Assembly: GCA_020720525.1 (NCBI GenBank)
Contig: DYON01000186.1
Location: 1 to 5,341, forward strand
Reading direction: 5' to 3'
Source: Acetofilamentum sp.
GTDB lineage: Bacteria > Bacteroidota > Bacteroidia > Bacteroidales > DTU049
Length of the DNA: 5,341 nucleotides
The notes below the pieces were generated by a model, which searched no databases, was not told where the DNA came from, and saw only the letters and a program-made list of their open reading frames with translations. The stretch's first letter is position 1. Every line of letters begins with the position of its first letter. Of this stretch, positions 1-5,341 are shown one piece after another. The translations under genes were made by a program, and so were the position numbers.

Positions 1-35
1 TGAAAAGAGGAAATGTAACGCTGGTGAGGTGAAAA

Positions 36-103
36 GCACCGACATTTCAGCGTCCAGCTACCGACCGGACATGGAATCGTCGGTGGAAATGTGGCGTTGG
101 TGC
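36..103. repeat. Complete repeat unit: 68-bp palindrome with three nested arm pairs
   Basis: This unit folds as three nested perfect arm pairs. GCACC (36-40) pairs with GGTGC (99-103). ACATTTC (42-48) pairs with GAAATGT (86-92). ACCGAC (60-65) pairs with GTCGGT (79-84) around a 13-base loop. Unpaired bases between the arms are G41 and 49-59 on the left and G85 and 93-98 on the right. An alternative, mutually exclusive hairpin uses GTCC (52-55) and GGAC (67-70). A further alternative joins neighbouring units: GAAATGT (86-92) and GGTGC (99-103) can pair with ACATTTC (118-124) and GCACC (112-116) of the next unit. The arms are read directly; the fold is inferred. Confidence 0.7.
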
Positions 104-111
104 GGGAAAAA

Positions 112-164
112 GCACCGACATTTCAGCGTCCAGCTACCGACGGACATGGAATCGTCGGTGGAAA
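112..164. repeat. Second repeat unit, right arm truncated
   Basis: The unit begins with the same GCACC (112-116) and ACATTTC (118-124) left arms and keeps the inner pair ACCGAC (136-141) / GTCGGT (154-159) around a 12-base loop. Similarity to copy 1 ends after GGTGGAAA: the outer right arms GAAATGT and GGTGC are absent, and the sequence moves straight into the TTTG box of the cca promoter candidate. It is therefore the last, incomplete unit of the array. Confidence 0.7.
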
Positions 165-168
165 ATAA

Positions 169-199
169 TTTGCCATTTCGCCAATTCACCGTACCTTTG
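169..199 (+). promoter_or_regulatory. Candidate Bacteroidota promoter for cca
   Basis: TTTG at 169-172 is followed by a 19-base spacer and TACCTTTG at 192-199. This matches every fixed position of the Bacteroidota housekeeping consensus (-33 TTTG, -7 TAnnTTTG, spacer about 19-21). Transcription would start a few bases after 199, essentially at the proposed cca ATG at 206, so the transcript would be leaderless or nearly so. The match is read from the sequence; its activity is inferred. If cca starts further upstream, the match would be a chance one. Confidence 0.55.
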
Positions 200-205
200 C
201 GGCGC

Positions 206-1621
206 ATGTACGAAGAGCATTTACAACACCCGATTTTCAGCATCATTCATGGCTGGGCCGCCGAACAAAGCAAGCGCTGCTATGTTGTGGGCGGTTATGT
301 GCGCGATATTTTGCTTCAGCGCCCATCGTGGGATATCGATATTGTGGTTGAAGGCGATGGCATAGAACTGGCCACTTTTGTGGCTTCGCAATTGACAGAA
401 AAGCCCAAAGTTTCGGTTTTCAAAACCTATGGAACAGCACATTTTGTTTACGACGACCGCGAATGGGAGTTTGTTGGAGCTCGCTCCGAAAGTTATGCTC
501 GAAGCAGCCGCAACCCCGAAGTGAAACCTGCAACCATCGAAGGCGATCAGTTGCGACGCGATTTCACCATCAATGCAATGGCTTTGAGTTTGGGTGACGA
601 TTTTGGCGATTTTCTCGATCCCTTTTCGGGAATTGCCGACCTCAAAGCTGGGGTGGTTCGTACGCCACGCGACCCCGACATTACTTTTTCCGACGATCCA
701 CTTCGCATGATGCGCGCTGTGCGTTTTGCATCCCGATTTGGTTTCGAAATCGACAGCAAAGCTTTCGAATCGATCAAAAAACATACAAATCGTATTTCGA
801 TTGTCGCTCCCGAGCGCATTTCGGAAGAATTGAATAAGATAATGCTTCATCAGAAGCCTTCAGCCGGATTTCGTTTGCTCGATATGTGTGGTTTGTTGCA
901 GCTTGTGTTGCCCGAACTTCATGCACTCAAAGGCGTCGAAAGCATCAATGGATATATGCACAAAGAGAATTTTGCACATACCTTGCAGGTGTTGGACAAT
1001 GTGGCAGCTAAATCGGATTCGCTTTGGTTGCGCTGGGCTGCATTGCTTCACGATGTTGGAAAAGCACCAGTGAAAAAATTCGACAAAATTCGTGGTTGGA
1101 CATTTCACGGTCACGATGCTGTTGGAGCCCGCATGACCAAAAAACTGTTTAAGCGTTTGCATTTGCCGCAAAACGAAAAGATGGATTTTGTAGCCAAGTT
1201 GGTTGCATTGCATTTGCGGCCCATTTCGTTGGTCGAAGACGGTGTAAGCGACAGTGCTTTGCGGCGTTTGCTTTTCGATGCAGGCGACGATTTGGACGAT
1301 TTGATGACTTTGGCCGAAGCCGATATCACATCGGGCAATATGGTGAAAGTGAAGCAATACATGGAAAATTTTGCCAACTTGCGCATCAAACTTGCCGAAA
1401 CTGAAGACAAAGACCGTGTAAGAAATTTTCAACCTCCTTTGAGTGGTGAGGAAATTATGGCGTTTTTTAACATTGGTCCTTCGCGTGAGGTTGGAATAAT
1501 TAAGAATTCCATCAAAGATGCTATTTTAGATGGTTTGATTGGCAATAATTACGACGAGGCCTTCGCTTTCATGTTGATAAAGGGCAGCGAACTTGGTCTT
1601 GTGCCAGCCCAAAAAAAATAA
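206..1621 (+). CDS. cca: CCA-adding enzyme (tRNA nucleotidyltransferase) with HD domain
   Basis: Class II tRNA nucleotidyltransferase, a cytoplasmic enzyme that adds or repairs the 3'-CCA end of tRNAs without a nucleic acid template. Numbered from the proposed start (471 aa), the polymerase head has GGYVRD at 29-34 and the metal-binding DID at 43-45, followed by RRDFTINA at 117-124 and DDPLR at 163-167, the class II nucleotide-recognition type of motif. An HD-type domain follows, with H258, the HD pair 282-283 and FHGH around 300-303. The C-terminal part (from about 412) has the LSGEEIM segment seen in HD-containing family members. The frame stays open upstream with a GTG at 29 and an ATG at 146, but both lie in the repeat array. 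The ATG at 206 gives MYEEHLQHPIF, which fits the usual N-terminus and length in Bacteroidota. No Shine-Dalgarno sequence is evident. The product call is firm; the start is probable. Confidence 0.95.
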   Translation: MYEEHLQHPIFSIIHGWAAEQSKRCYVVGGYVRDILLQRPSWDIDIVVEGDGIELATFVASQLTEKPKVSVFKTYGTAHFVYDDREWEFVGARSESYARSSRNPEVKPATIEGDQLRRDFTINAMALSLGDDFGDFLDPFSGIADLKAGVVRTPRDPDITFSDDPLRMMRAVRFASRFGFEIDSKAFESIKKHTNRISIVAPERISEELNKIMLHQKPSAGFRLLDMCGLLQLVLPELHALKGVESINGYMHKENFAHTLQVLDNVAAKSDSLWLRWAALLHDVGKAPVKKFDKIRGWTFHGHDAVGARMTKKLFKRLHLPQNEKMDFVAKLVALHLRPISLVEDGVSDSALRRLLFDAGDDLDDLMTLAEADITSGNMVKVKQYMENFANLRIKLAETEDKDRVRNFQPPLSGEEIMAFFNIGPSREVGIIKNSIKDAILDGLIGNNYDEAFAFMLIKGSELGLVPAQKK

Positions 1622-1648
1622 ATCTTCTTTCAGGTTGGGAAGATTTTT
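1620..1648 (+). terminator. Intrinsic terminator after cca
   Basis: An 8-bp perfect stem, AAATCTTC (1620-1627) with GAAGATTT (1639-1646), encloses an 11-base loop and runs into TTTTT (1644-1648). The left arm overlaps the cca stop codon. The stem is AT-rich and so modest in strength, but the hairpin plus T-run layout at the end of a gene fits rho-independent termination. Confidence 0.6.
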
Positions 1649-1657
1649 GTAATTTCG
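1628..1657 (+). promoter_or_regulatory. Possible promoter for the 1674-5215 operon
   Basis: TAATTTCG at 1650-1657 matches five of six fixed positions of the Bacteroidota -7 box TAnnTTTG. Eighteen bases upstream, TTTC (1628-1631) resembles the -33 TTTG in three of four positions. Transcription would begin roughly 1662-1666, about 10 bases before the ATG at 1674. The upstream box lies in the loop of the cca terminator hairpin, so the two elements would share DNA. The match is imperfect and AT-rich sequence gives such matches by chance. Confidence 0.4.
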
Positions 1658-1673
1658 TACTAAAATTGAGTGT

Positions 1674-2240
1674 ATGCACGCCTATAGATTTAGAGTCACT
1701 TCCGACGAGAACGACGAATTTTTACGCGAGATTGAATTGCTGGCGAATAATAGTTTTGAGGATTTTCATAAAACCCTCGTAGAAACATGTAAGTTTCAGG
1801 GCAACGAACTTGCTTCTTTTTATACATGCGACAATCAGTGGCGTAAGAAAACCGAAATTACGCTGGTTGACATGAATGCCGACGAAGACGAAGAAGTGAA
1901 AGAAGGTGCTCCGCTGGAGATGCGCAATATCAAGCTCAATCAGTTTATCAACGATCCTCATCAGCGATTCATCTATGTTTTCGATTTTCTGAATTTATAT
2001 ACCGTATATATCGAGCTGATGAAAATTTACCCAGCCGATGTTACTTTGCCTTATCCAAGAGTAATTAAAGAAGTTTCCGAAATAGTGATGCCTGTTGCAA
2101 AAAGCGGCATTGTTCTCGAAGCCGAAGATGAAGTTTACGACGAAGAAGGTATTAAATCGCAGTTTGGAGAAGAAGACGAAGAAGACGATTTTATGAACGA
2201 AGATGAAGAACTTTTTAGCGACGATAATTCGCTGATTTAA
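1674..2240 (+). CDS. Plasmid pRiA4b ORF-3-like (IS1096 TnpR-type fold) acidic protein
   Basis: A 188-residue protein resembling the PRiA4_ORF3 family, called by general similarity of layout: an N-terminal YRFRVT strand (4-9), a helix with FEDFHKTLVETCKF (28-41), ASFYTCD (47-53), and RFIYVFDFLNLYTVYIEL (98-115), which corresponds to the family's FxYxYDFGDxWxHxxxL segment. In this copy the GD.W.H residues are not kept (FLNLYTVY). The last 40 residues (149-188) contain 20 Asp or Glu and are probably disordered. There is no signal peptide or membrane segment, so it should be cytoplasmic. The family name comes from plasmid and transposon passenger genes, but no transposon features surround this gene, and related proteins are ordinary chromosomal genes in Bacteroidota. 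Its biochemical role is unknown. It heads the proposed operon, 15 bp before the TPR gene. Confidence 0.75.
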   Translation: MHAYRFRVTSDENDEFLREIELLANNSFEDFHKTLVETCKFQGNELASFYTCDNQWRKKTEITLVDMNADEDEEVKEGAPLEMRNIKLNQFINDPHQRFIYVFDFLNLYTVYIELMKIYPADVTLPYPRVIKEVSEIVMPVAKSGIVLEAEDEVYDEEGIKSQFGEEDEEDDFMNEDEELFSDDNSLI

Positions 2241-2255
2241 TTTGGGGCATTTTGT

Positions 2256-3671
2256 ATGGGGAACGACTCTTCCGATTTCTACTACAGCGACGAAGAAATT
2301 AGTAAGCTGATTGAACGTTATCGGAGTACCATTGCCGGCGACGAAGTCTATTTCTTTGAACCAGAGGAACTTGAAGCTATTATTGACGCTTTTTTGAAAG
2401 AAGACGATTTAAGCAACAGCTGCGAAGCCATCGATTATGGTTTAAAGATGTATCCGGGCAACGAAGGATTACAAATTCTTAATATTCATTATCACATTCT
2501 CGACAACAAAATCGATTCGGCCGAAAGAATGGCGAATCAATTTATTGAACAATATCCCGAAAATGTTGAGGCTTACATTGTTTTGGCATCGGTTTACAGC
2601 GAGCGTGACAAACACGACGATGCAGTTGAATTGCTCGAAAAAGCACGCGAAATGGACCCCGACTCCGAACAACTCGTTACTGCTCTTAGCATGGAATATC
2701 AGATGTTGGGTTTGAATAAAAAAGCTATTGGGCTTTATATGAGCATGTTGGAACGTGATTCCGAAGACGAATTTGCCCTCAACGAGTTGGTTTTTGTGTA
2801 CGAACTCACCGGCGCCATCGAAGAAGCAATTGTGTTTTTGTTGAAATTTACCGACGAGCATCCTTTCAATCAGCATGGTTGGTTTCAGCTCGCCAATGTA
2901 TATAATCTCAACAATCAGCCCGATAAAGCGGTCGATGCCTACGAATTTGCGTTGGCTGCCGACGCTTCATTTTTGCCAGCTTTGTTTGGCAAAGGACATT
3001 CGCTTCTCTTTTTGGGCGATATTCACAGAGCAATCGATTGTTTCCGCGAAGTAGCTGAACACGATGGTTTAAAATCGGAATCGTATTTTTCGTTGGGCGA
3101 AGCCTTCTCGCAGCTCAACAACTACGGTTCGGCAGCCGATAATTATATGAAATGTTTGAACGAGAATTCTTTCAACAACGAAGCTCGCATTGGACTTGCC
3201 AACAGCTTGTATATGTTGGGGCTCGACAACGAAGCCATCGAGCAAACCGATAAGGTTATACTGAACGATTCCGAGAGAACCGATGTTTATCAGCTCAAGG
3301 GTACTATTCTGATGAATACCGACAGGTATTCCGAAGCTATTGCCGAATTCCGTAATGCAATTCGTTGCGACAAAGACAACCTATTGGCCTGGCTCGATTT
3401 GAGCGAAGCTCATCATTTTCTTACTGGTACCGAAGAAGCATTGGCAATTCTCGAAGAAGCCCAAAAAGCACAAGAAGACGAAAGTGCGCTTATTTACTAT
3501 CGCAAAGCTGCCATTTTGTTCGAAACCGGCGAAAACCAGCAAGCAGTTTCCGAATTGATGAACGGACTCACAGCTCGGTTCGAATTATATACTTCTATTT
3601 TCGACTACAACAAGTCGTTGGAAGAAAACGAAATCATTATTGAAATCGTGTCACTCTTTTTAAACCAGTAA
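2256..3671 (+). CDS. Tetratricopeptide repeat protein with twelve contiguous TPRs
   Basis: A 471-residue, acidic, probably cytoplasmic protein with no signal peptide or membrane segment. From about residue 36 to 443 it divides into twelve 34-residue units with no insertion or deletion between them, starting near 36, 70, 104, 138, 172, 206, 240, 274, 308, 342, 376 and 410. The unit at 206-239 shows the classic TPR pattern: W at unit position 4, L at 7, A at 8, Y at 11, A at 20, Y at 24 and A at 27. The first unit is the most degenerate. A 35-residue acidic N-terminus (DSSDFYYSDEEISKLIE) and a 28-residue C-terminal tail flank the array. TPR arrays form superhelical scaffolds that bind proteins or peptides, and twelve units would exceed one superhelical turn. 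The partner cannot be read from the sequence. The next gene starts 6 bp downstream, indicating co-transcription with the ComA-family gene. Confidence 0.9.
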   Translation: MGNDSSDFYYSDEEISKLIERYRSTIAGDEVYFFEPEELEAIIDAFLKEDDLSNSCEAIDYGLKMYPGNEGLQILNIHYHILDNKIDSAERMANQFIEQYPENVEAYIVLASVYSERDKHDDAVELLEKAREMDPDSEQLVTALSMEYQMLGLNKKAIGLYMSMLERDSEDEFALNELVFVYELTGAIEEAIVFLLKFTDEHPFNQHGWFQLANVYNLNNQPDKAVDAYEFALAADASFLPALFGKGHSLLFLGDIHRAIDCFREVAEHDGLKSESYFSLGEAFSQLNNYGSAADNYMKCLNENSFNNEARIGLANSLYMLGLDNEAIEQTDKVILNDSERTDVYQLKGTILMNTDRYSEAIAEFRNAIRCDKDNLLAWLDLSEAHHFLTGTEEALAILEEAQKAQEDESALIYYRKAAILFETGENQQAVSELMNGLTARFELYTSIFDYNKSLEENEIIIEIVSLFLNQ

Positions 3672-3677
3672 CATATT

Positions 3678-4466
3678 ATGTATAATTTTGATTTGTCGCA
3701 TTTGCCCGAAAGAGCAGAAAAACCTCGCACAAGTGGTGTCAACATGATTATGGACAAAGGTCTTAGCATTCGCGAAGCCGAAGACATGATTCAAGTTTCG
3801 GGTCATTTAATCGATTTTGTGAAACTTGGATTTGGTACTTCTATTGCTACTGGAAGGCTCGAAGATAAAATTGCTGTTTACAAAAATGCCGGTATCAGTA
3901 TTTATTTTGGTGGTACATTGTTCGAGGCTTTTTTGATTCGCAGCAAAACCGACGAATACAGGCGCTTGCTCGATCGCTTTGGAGTTGATACGGTCGAAAT
4001 AAGCGATGGCTCGATGGATATGGATCACGAAGCCAAATGCAATTACATTCGTTCCTTTGCGCGCGATTACAGGGTTTTGAGCGAAGTGGGATCGAAGCGT
4101 GCCGATGTGATTATCAGCGACAAAGATTGGGTAAGCCAAATGGTTGCCGAGCAAAATGCTGGATCTTTGTTTATTATTGCCGAAGCCCGCGAAGCTGGAA
4201 ATATTGGAATTTACGACGCTTCGGGAAGCGCGAAAAAAGGTCTTATCAATCTTATTTCGGCTGCTATGCCCGTTGAAAAAATATTGTGGGAAGCTCCTCA
4301 GAAAAATCAACAATTGTACTTTATAAAAGAGTTTGGCGCAAATGTGAATTTAGGAAATATTGCGCCCAACGATGTTATTCCACTCGAAACCATACGCTTG
4401 GGTCTTCGTGGCGATACTTTTTTTCATTTTCTCCCCGATAGCTTGAAGCAATTCGACCAAAAATAG
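3678..4466 (+). CDS. Phosphosulfolactate synthase (ComA) family protein
   Basis: A 262-residue TIM-barrel protein of the ComA family, also related to the plant heat-stress protein HSA32. The founding archaeal enzyme condenses sulfite with phosphoenolpyruvate to (2R)-phospho-3-sulfolactate in coenzyme M synthesis. Family-type segments appear in order: GVNMIMDKGL (20-29), VKLGFGTS (48-55), YFGGTLFE (76-83), VEISDGSMDM (106-115), VLSEVGSK (133-140), FIIAEAREAG (165-174), LWEAP (203-207), GANVNLGNI (220-228) and LGLRGDTF (241-248). All strand-end charged positions that would line the barrel mouth are present, so it looks intact. Coenzyme M itself is unlikely to be the product in this organism. 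Sulfolactate, or a cysteate route toward sulfonolipids known from Bacteroidota, is a possibility that this window does not show. The gene lies between the TPR gene (6 bp) and aroE (2 bp), so translation is probably coupled. Family call firm; reaction uncertain. Confidence 0.88.
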   Translation: MYNFDLSHLPERAEKPRTSGVNMIMDKGLSIREAEDMIQVSGHLIDFVKLGFGTSIATGRLEDKIAVYKNAGISIYFGGTLFEAFLIRSKTDEYRRLLDRFGVDTVEISDGSMDMDHEAKCNYIRSFARDYRVLSEVGSKRADVIISDKDWVSQMVAEQNAGSLFIIAEAREAGNIGIYDASGSAKKGLINLISAAMPVEKILWEAPQKNQQLYFIKEFGANVNLGNIAPNDVIPLETIRLGLRGDTFFHFLPDSLKQFDQK

Positions 4467-4468
4467 CC

Positions 4469-5215
4469 ATGAGAAAATTTGGAATCATCGGACGGCCCGT
4501 ATCGCATTCAGCCTCGGGCTATTGGTTTTCGATGTTTTTCGAGCAGCATGCAATTGATGCTCAATTTCAATTGTTCGAACCCAGCCACGACGAAATGCTG
4601 CATTTCGATACTTGGGTGTCGTCTCATAAACTTAACGGTTTTTTGATAACCATTCCTTTCAAAAAAGACGTGATTCCGTTTTTAGACGAAATCGATTCGA
4701 AGGCTGCCGCCATCGGCGCGGTGAATGTGGTTTTGGTGAATCAGACAGCAAATGGATCGAAATTATCTGGATTCAATACCGACTATTTGGCTTCTGCCAA
4801 CGAAATTTTCAGACTGCGCCCATCGGGTTTTCGAAAAGCAATTTTGCTTGGTAATGGCGGTGCTGCAGCTGCTGTGGCTTATGCTTTGAATTTGCACCAT
4901 ATCGAGTTCCAGAAAGTGTCGCGCAATGCTTCGTCCGATTGTATTGCTTATGCCGATTTGCATGAAATAGAACTTGCCGAAGCCGACTTAATAATAAATG
5001 CAACATCGTTGGGTATGCACCCGCAACAAAACGAATGTCCTCCCATCAATTACAGCAAATTAAATCGAAATGCATTGGCCTACGACCTTATTTACAATCC
5101 TTCCAAAACGCTTTTTTTGCAAAAATGCGCCGCTGCTGGCTGCCAAACCGAAAATGGAAAAGGAATGGTAGAGTTGATTTATCGGCATGCGGTCGATCTG
5201 TGGAAGATATTGTAG
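4469..5215 (+). CDS. aroE: Shikimate dehydrogenase (AroE), variant substrate pocket
   Basis: A 248-residue member of the AroE family, which reduces 3-dehydroshikimate to shikimate with NADPH in aromatic amino acid and chorismate synthesis. Seen directly: the N-terminal GRPVSHSAS (8-16) with the substrate serines S14 and S16, TIPFK (61-65) with catalytic K65, IGAVNV (82-87) with N86, GFNTD (101-105) with catalytic D105, the nucleotide-binding LGNGGAAAA (127-135), NATSLGM (177-183), YDLIYNP (205-211) and NGKGM (229-233). Two usual shikimate-binding residues differ: the Asn of NVTxPxK is L59, and the Gln of the C-terminal MLxxQA segment is I237 by colinear alignment. The SxSP motif also reads SASG. 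The catalytic Lys-Asp pair is intact, so activity is likely but substrate preference could differ; a YdiB- or quinate-type relative is an alternative. The start lies 2 bp after the preceding stop. Confidence 0.9.
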   Translation: MRKFGIIGRPVSHSASGYWFSMFFEQHAIDAQFQLFEPSHDEMLHFDTWVSSHKLNGFLITIPFKKDVIPFLDEIDSKAAAIGAVNVVLVNQTANGSKLSGFNTDYLASANEIFRLRPSGFRKAILLGNGGAAAAVAYALNLHHIEFQKVSRNASSDCIAYADLHEIELAEADLIINATSLGMHPQQNECPPINYSKLNRNALAYDLIYNPSKTLFLQKCAAAGCQTENGKGMVELIYRHAVDLWKIL

Positions 5216-5341
5216 TTGTACAAGAAATAGGTTCCGACGACCGAAATTAGAAAAATCTATCCCCCAATGGATGTTGTTTTTTCAAATAACTCAAGTTTCG
5301 CACCCTCTACTGAACTAATCTAATCAAGCGAAAAACGGGAA

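Larger units (their letters stand above)
9..164. repeat. Tandem array of a ~76-bp nested-palindrome repeat
   Basis: Positions 9-89 recur at 85-164, offset by 76 bp and then by 75 bp after a one-base deletion (copy 1 has CCGACCGGAC at 61-70, copy 2 has CCGACGGAC at 137-145). From 32 to 89 the copies match almost perfectly. The segment 9-31 matches 85-107 with a few substitutions and looks like the right arm of an earlier unit, so the array probably continues left of the window. The reading frame is not kept between copies, because the indel makes the first halves translate differently, while the DNA and its inverted arms are kept. This argues for a non-coding element acting as DNA or RNA structure. 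The family is not recognised. It could be a REP/BIME-like intergenic repeat, a miniature element, or a structured leader or terminator of an upstream gene. Confidence 0.85.

Noticed and set aside
9..164. CRISPR array
   Set aside because: The units are about 76 bp and nearly identical throughout, with no short repeat alternating with unique spacers, and each is an internal palindrome.
29..205. N-terminal extension of the cca reading frame starting at GTG 29 or ATG 146
   Set aside because: It lies in the repeat array, its peptide does not repeat with the DNA because of a one-base indel, and the family-like N-terminus begins at the ATG at 206.
221..850. 209-residue open frame on the minus strand
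   Set aside because: It is antisense to the conserved head and body of cca, has no recognisable domain, and is explained by codon composition of the real gene.
860..1432. 190-residue open frame on the minus strand
   Set aside because: Antisense to the HD domain region of cca; low-complexity His/Phe/Gln-rich translation with no family resemblance.
1674..2240. Mobile element suggested by the family name (plasmid pRiA4b ORF-3, IS1096 TnpR)
   Set aside because: No transposase, terminal inverted repeats or target duplication are visible around it, and it sits in a compact operon of chromosomal genes.
2236..2255. Promoter between the acidic-protein gene and the TPR gene (TAATTTGG near the stop codon)
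   Set aside because: The match to TAnnTTTG is imperfect, no suitable upstream TTTG was found, and the 15-bp gap fits simple co-transcription.
4037..4276. 79-residue + strand open frame within the ComA-family gene
   Set aside because: It is an out-of-frame shadow of a well-supported gene with no recognisable motif.
5216..5341. Terminator or new gene after aroE
   Set aside because: The tail has a weak imperfect stem (GTTGTTT near 5272 with AAATAAC at 5284-5290) and TTTCGC (5296-5301) with a distant GCGAAA, but no T-run follows either. No start codon with a continuing open frame, and no coding signal on the minus strand, could be supported.

Overview
The window looks like chromosomal DNA of a Bacteroidota bacterium, most likely in or near the order Bacteroidales. 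Three things point there. The two candidate promoters resemble the Bacteroidota -33 TTTG / -7 TAnnTTTG pattern. The start codons lack clear Shine-Dalgarno sequences. The gene set is also typical: an HD-domain CCA-adding enzyme, an acidic pRiA4b ORF-3-like protein, a TPR protein, a ComA/phosphosulfolactate synthase-family protein and a Bacteroidota-style AroE with the LGM..ECP segment. All five genes lie on the + strand, and no mobile element, tRNA, rRNA or CRISPR array was seen.

Layout. Positions 1 to about 164 hold a tandem array of a roughly 76-bp unit built as a nested palindrome, and the array appears to continue beyond the left edge. A near-perfect promoter match follows at 169-199, then the CCA-adding enzyme gene, whose start is best placed at 206. 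The open frame runs further upstream to the window edge, but that part lies in the array and is probably not coding. A hairpin with a T-run at 1620-1648 overlaps the cca stop codon and looks like an intrinsic terminator. A weaker promoter candidate (1628-1657) overlaps it.

From 1674 to 5215 there is a compact four-gene set with gaps of 15, 6 and 2 bp: the acidic pRiA4b ORF-3-like protein, a protein made almost entirely of twelve unbroken 34-residue TPRs, a ComA-family TIM-barrel protein, and AroE. It reads as one operon. The last 126 bases hold no gene that can be supported.

Function. cca serves tRNA maturation and repair. aroE serves the shikimate pathway, though two residues that normally bind shikimate are replaced here. 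The ComA-family protein would join sulfite to phosphoenolpyruvate if it keeps the ancestral activity. Nothing in the window shows why these genes travel together. The points most worth a second look are the nested-palindrome array, the promoter placed almost on top of the cca start codon, the altered AroE pocket, and the ComA-family gene in a likely non-methanogen.
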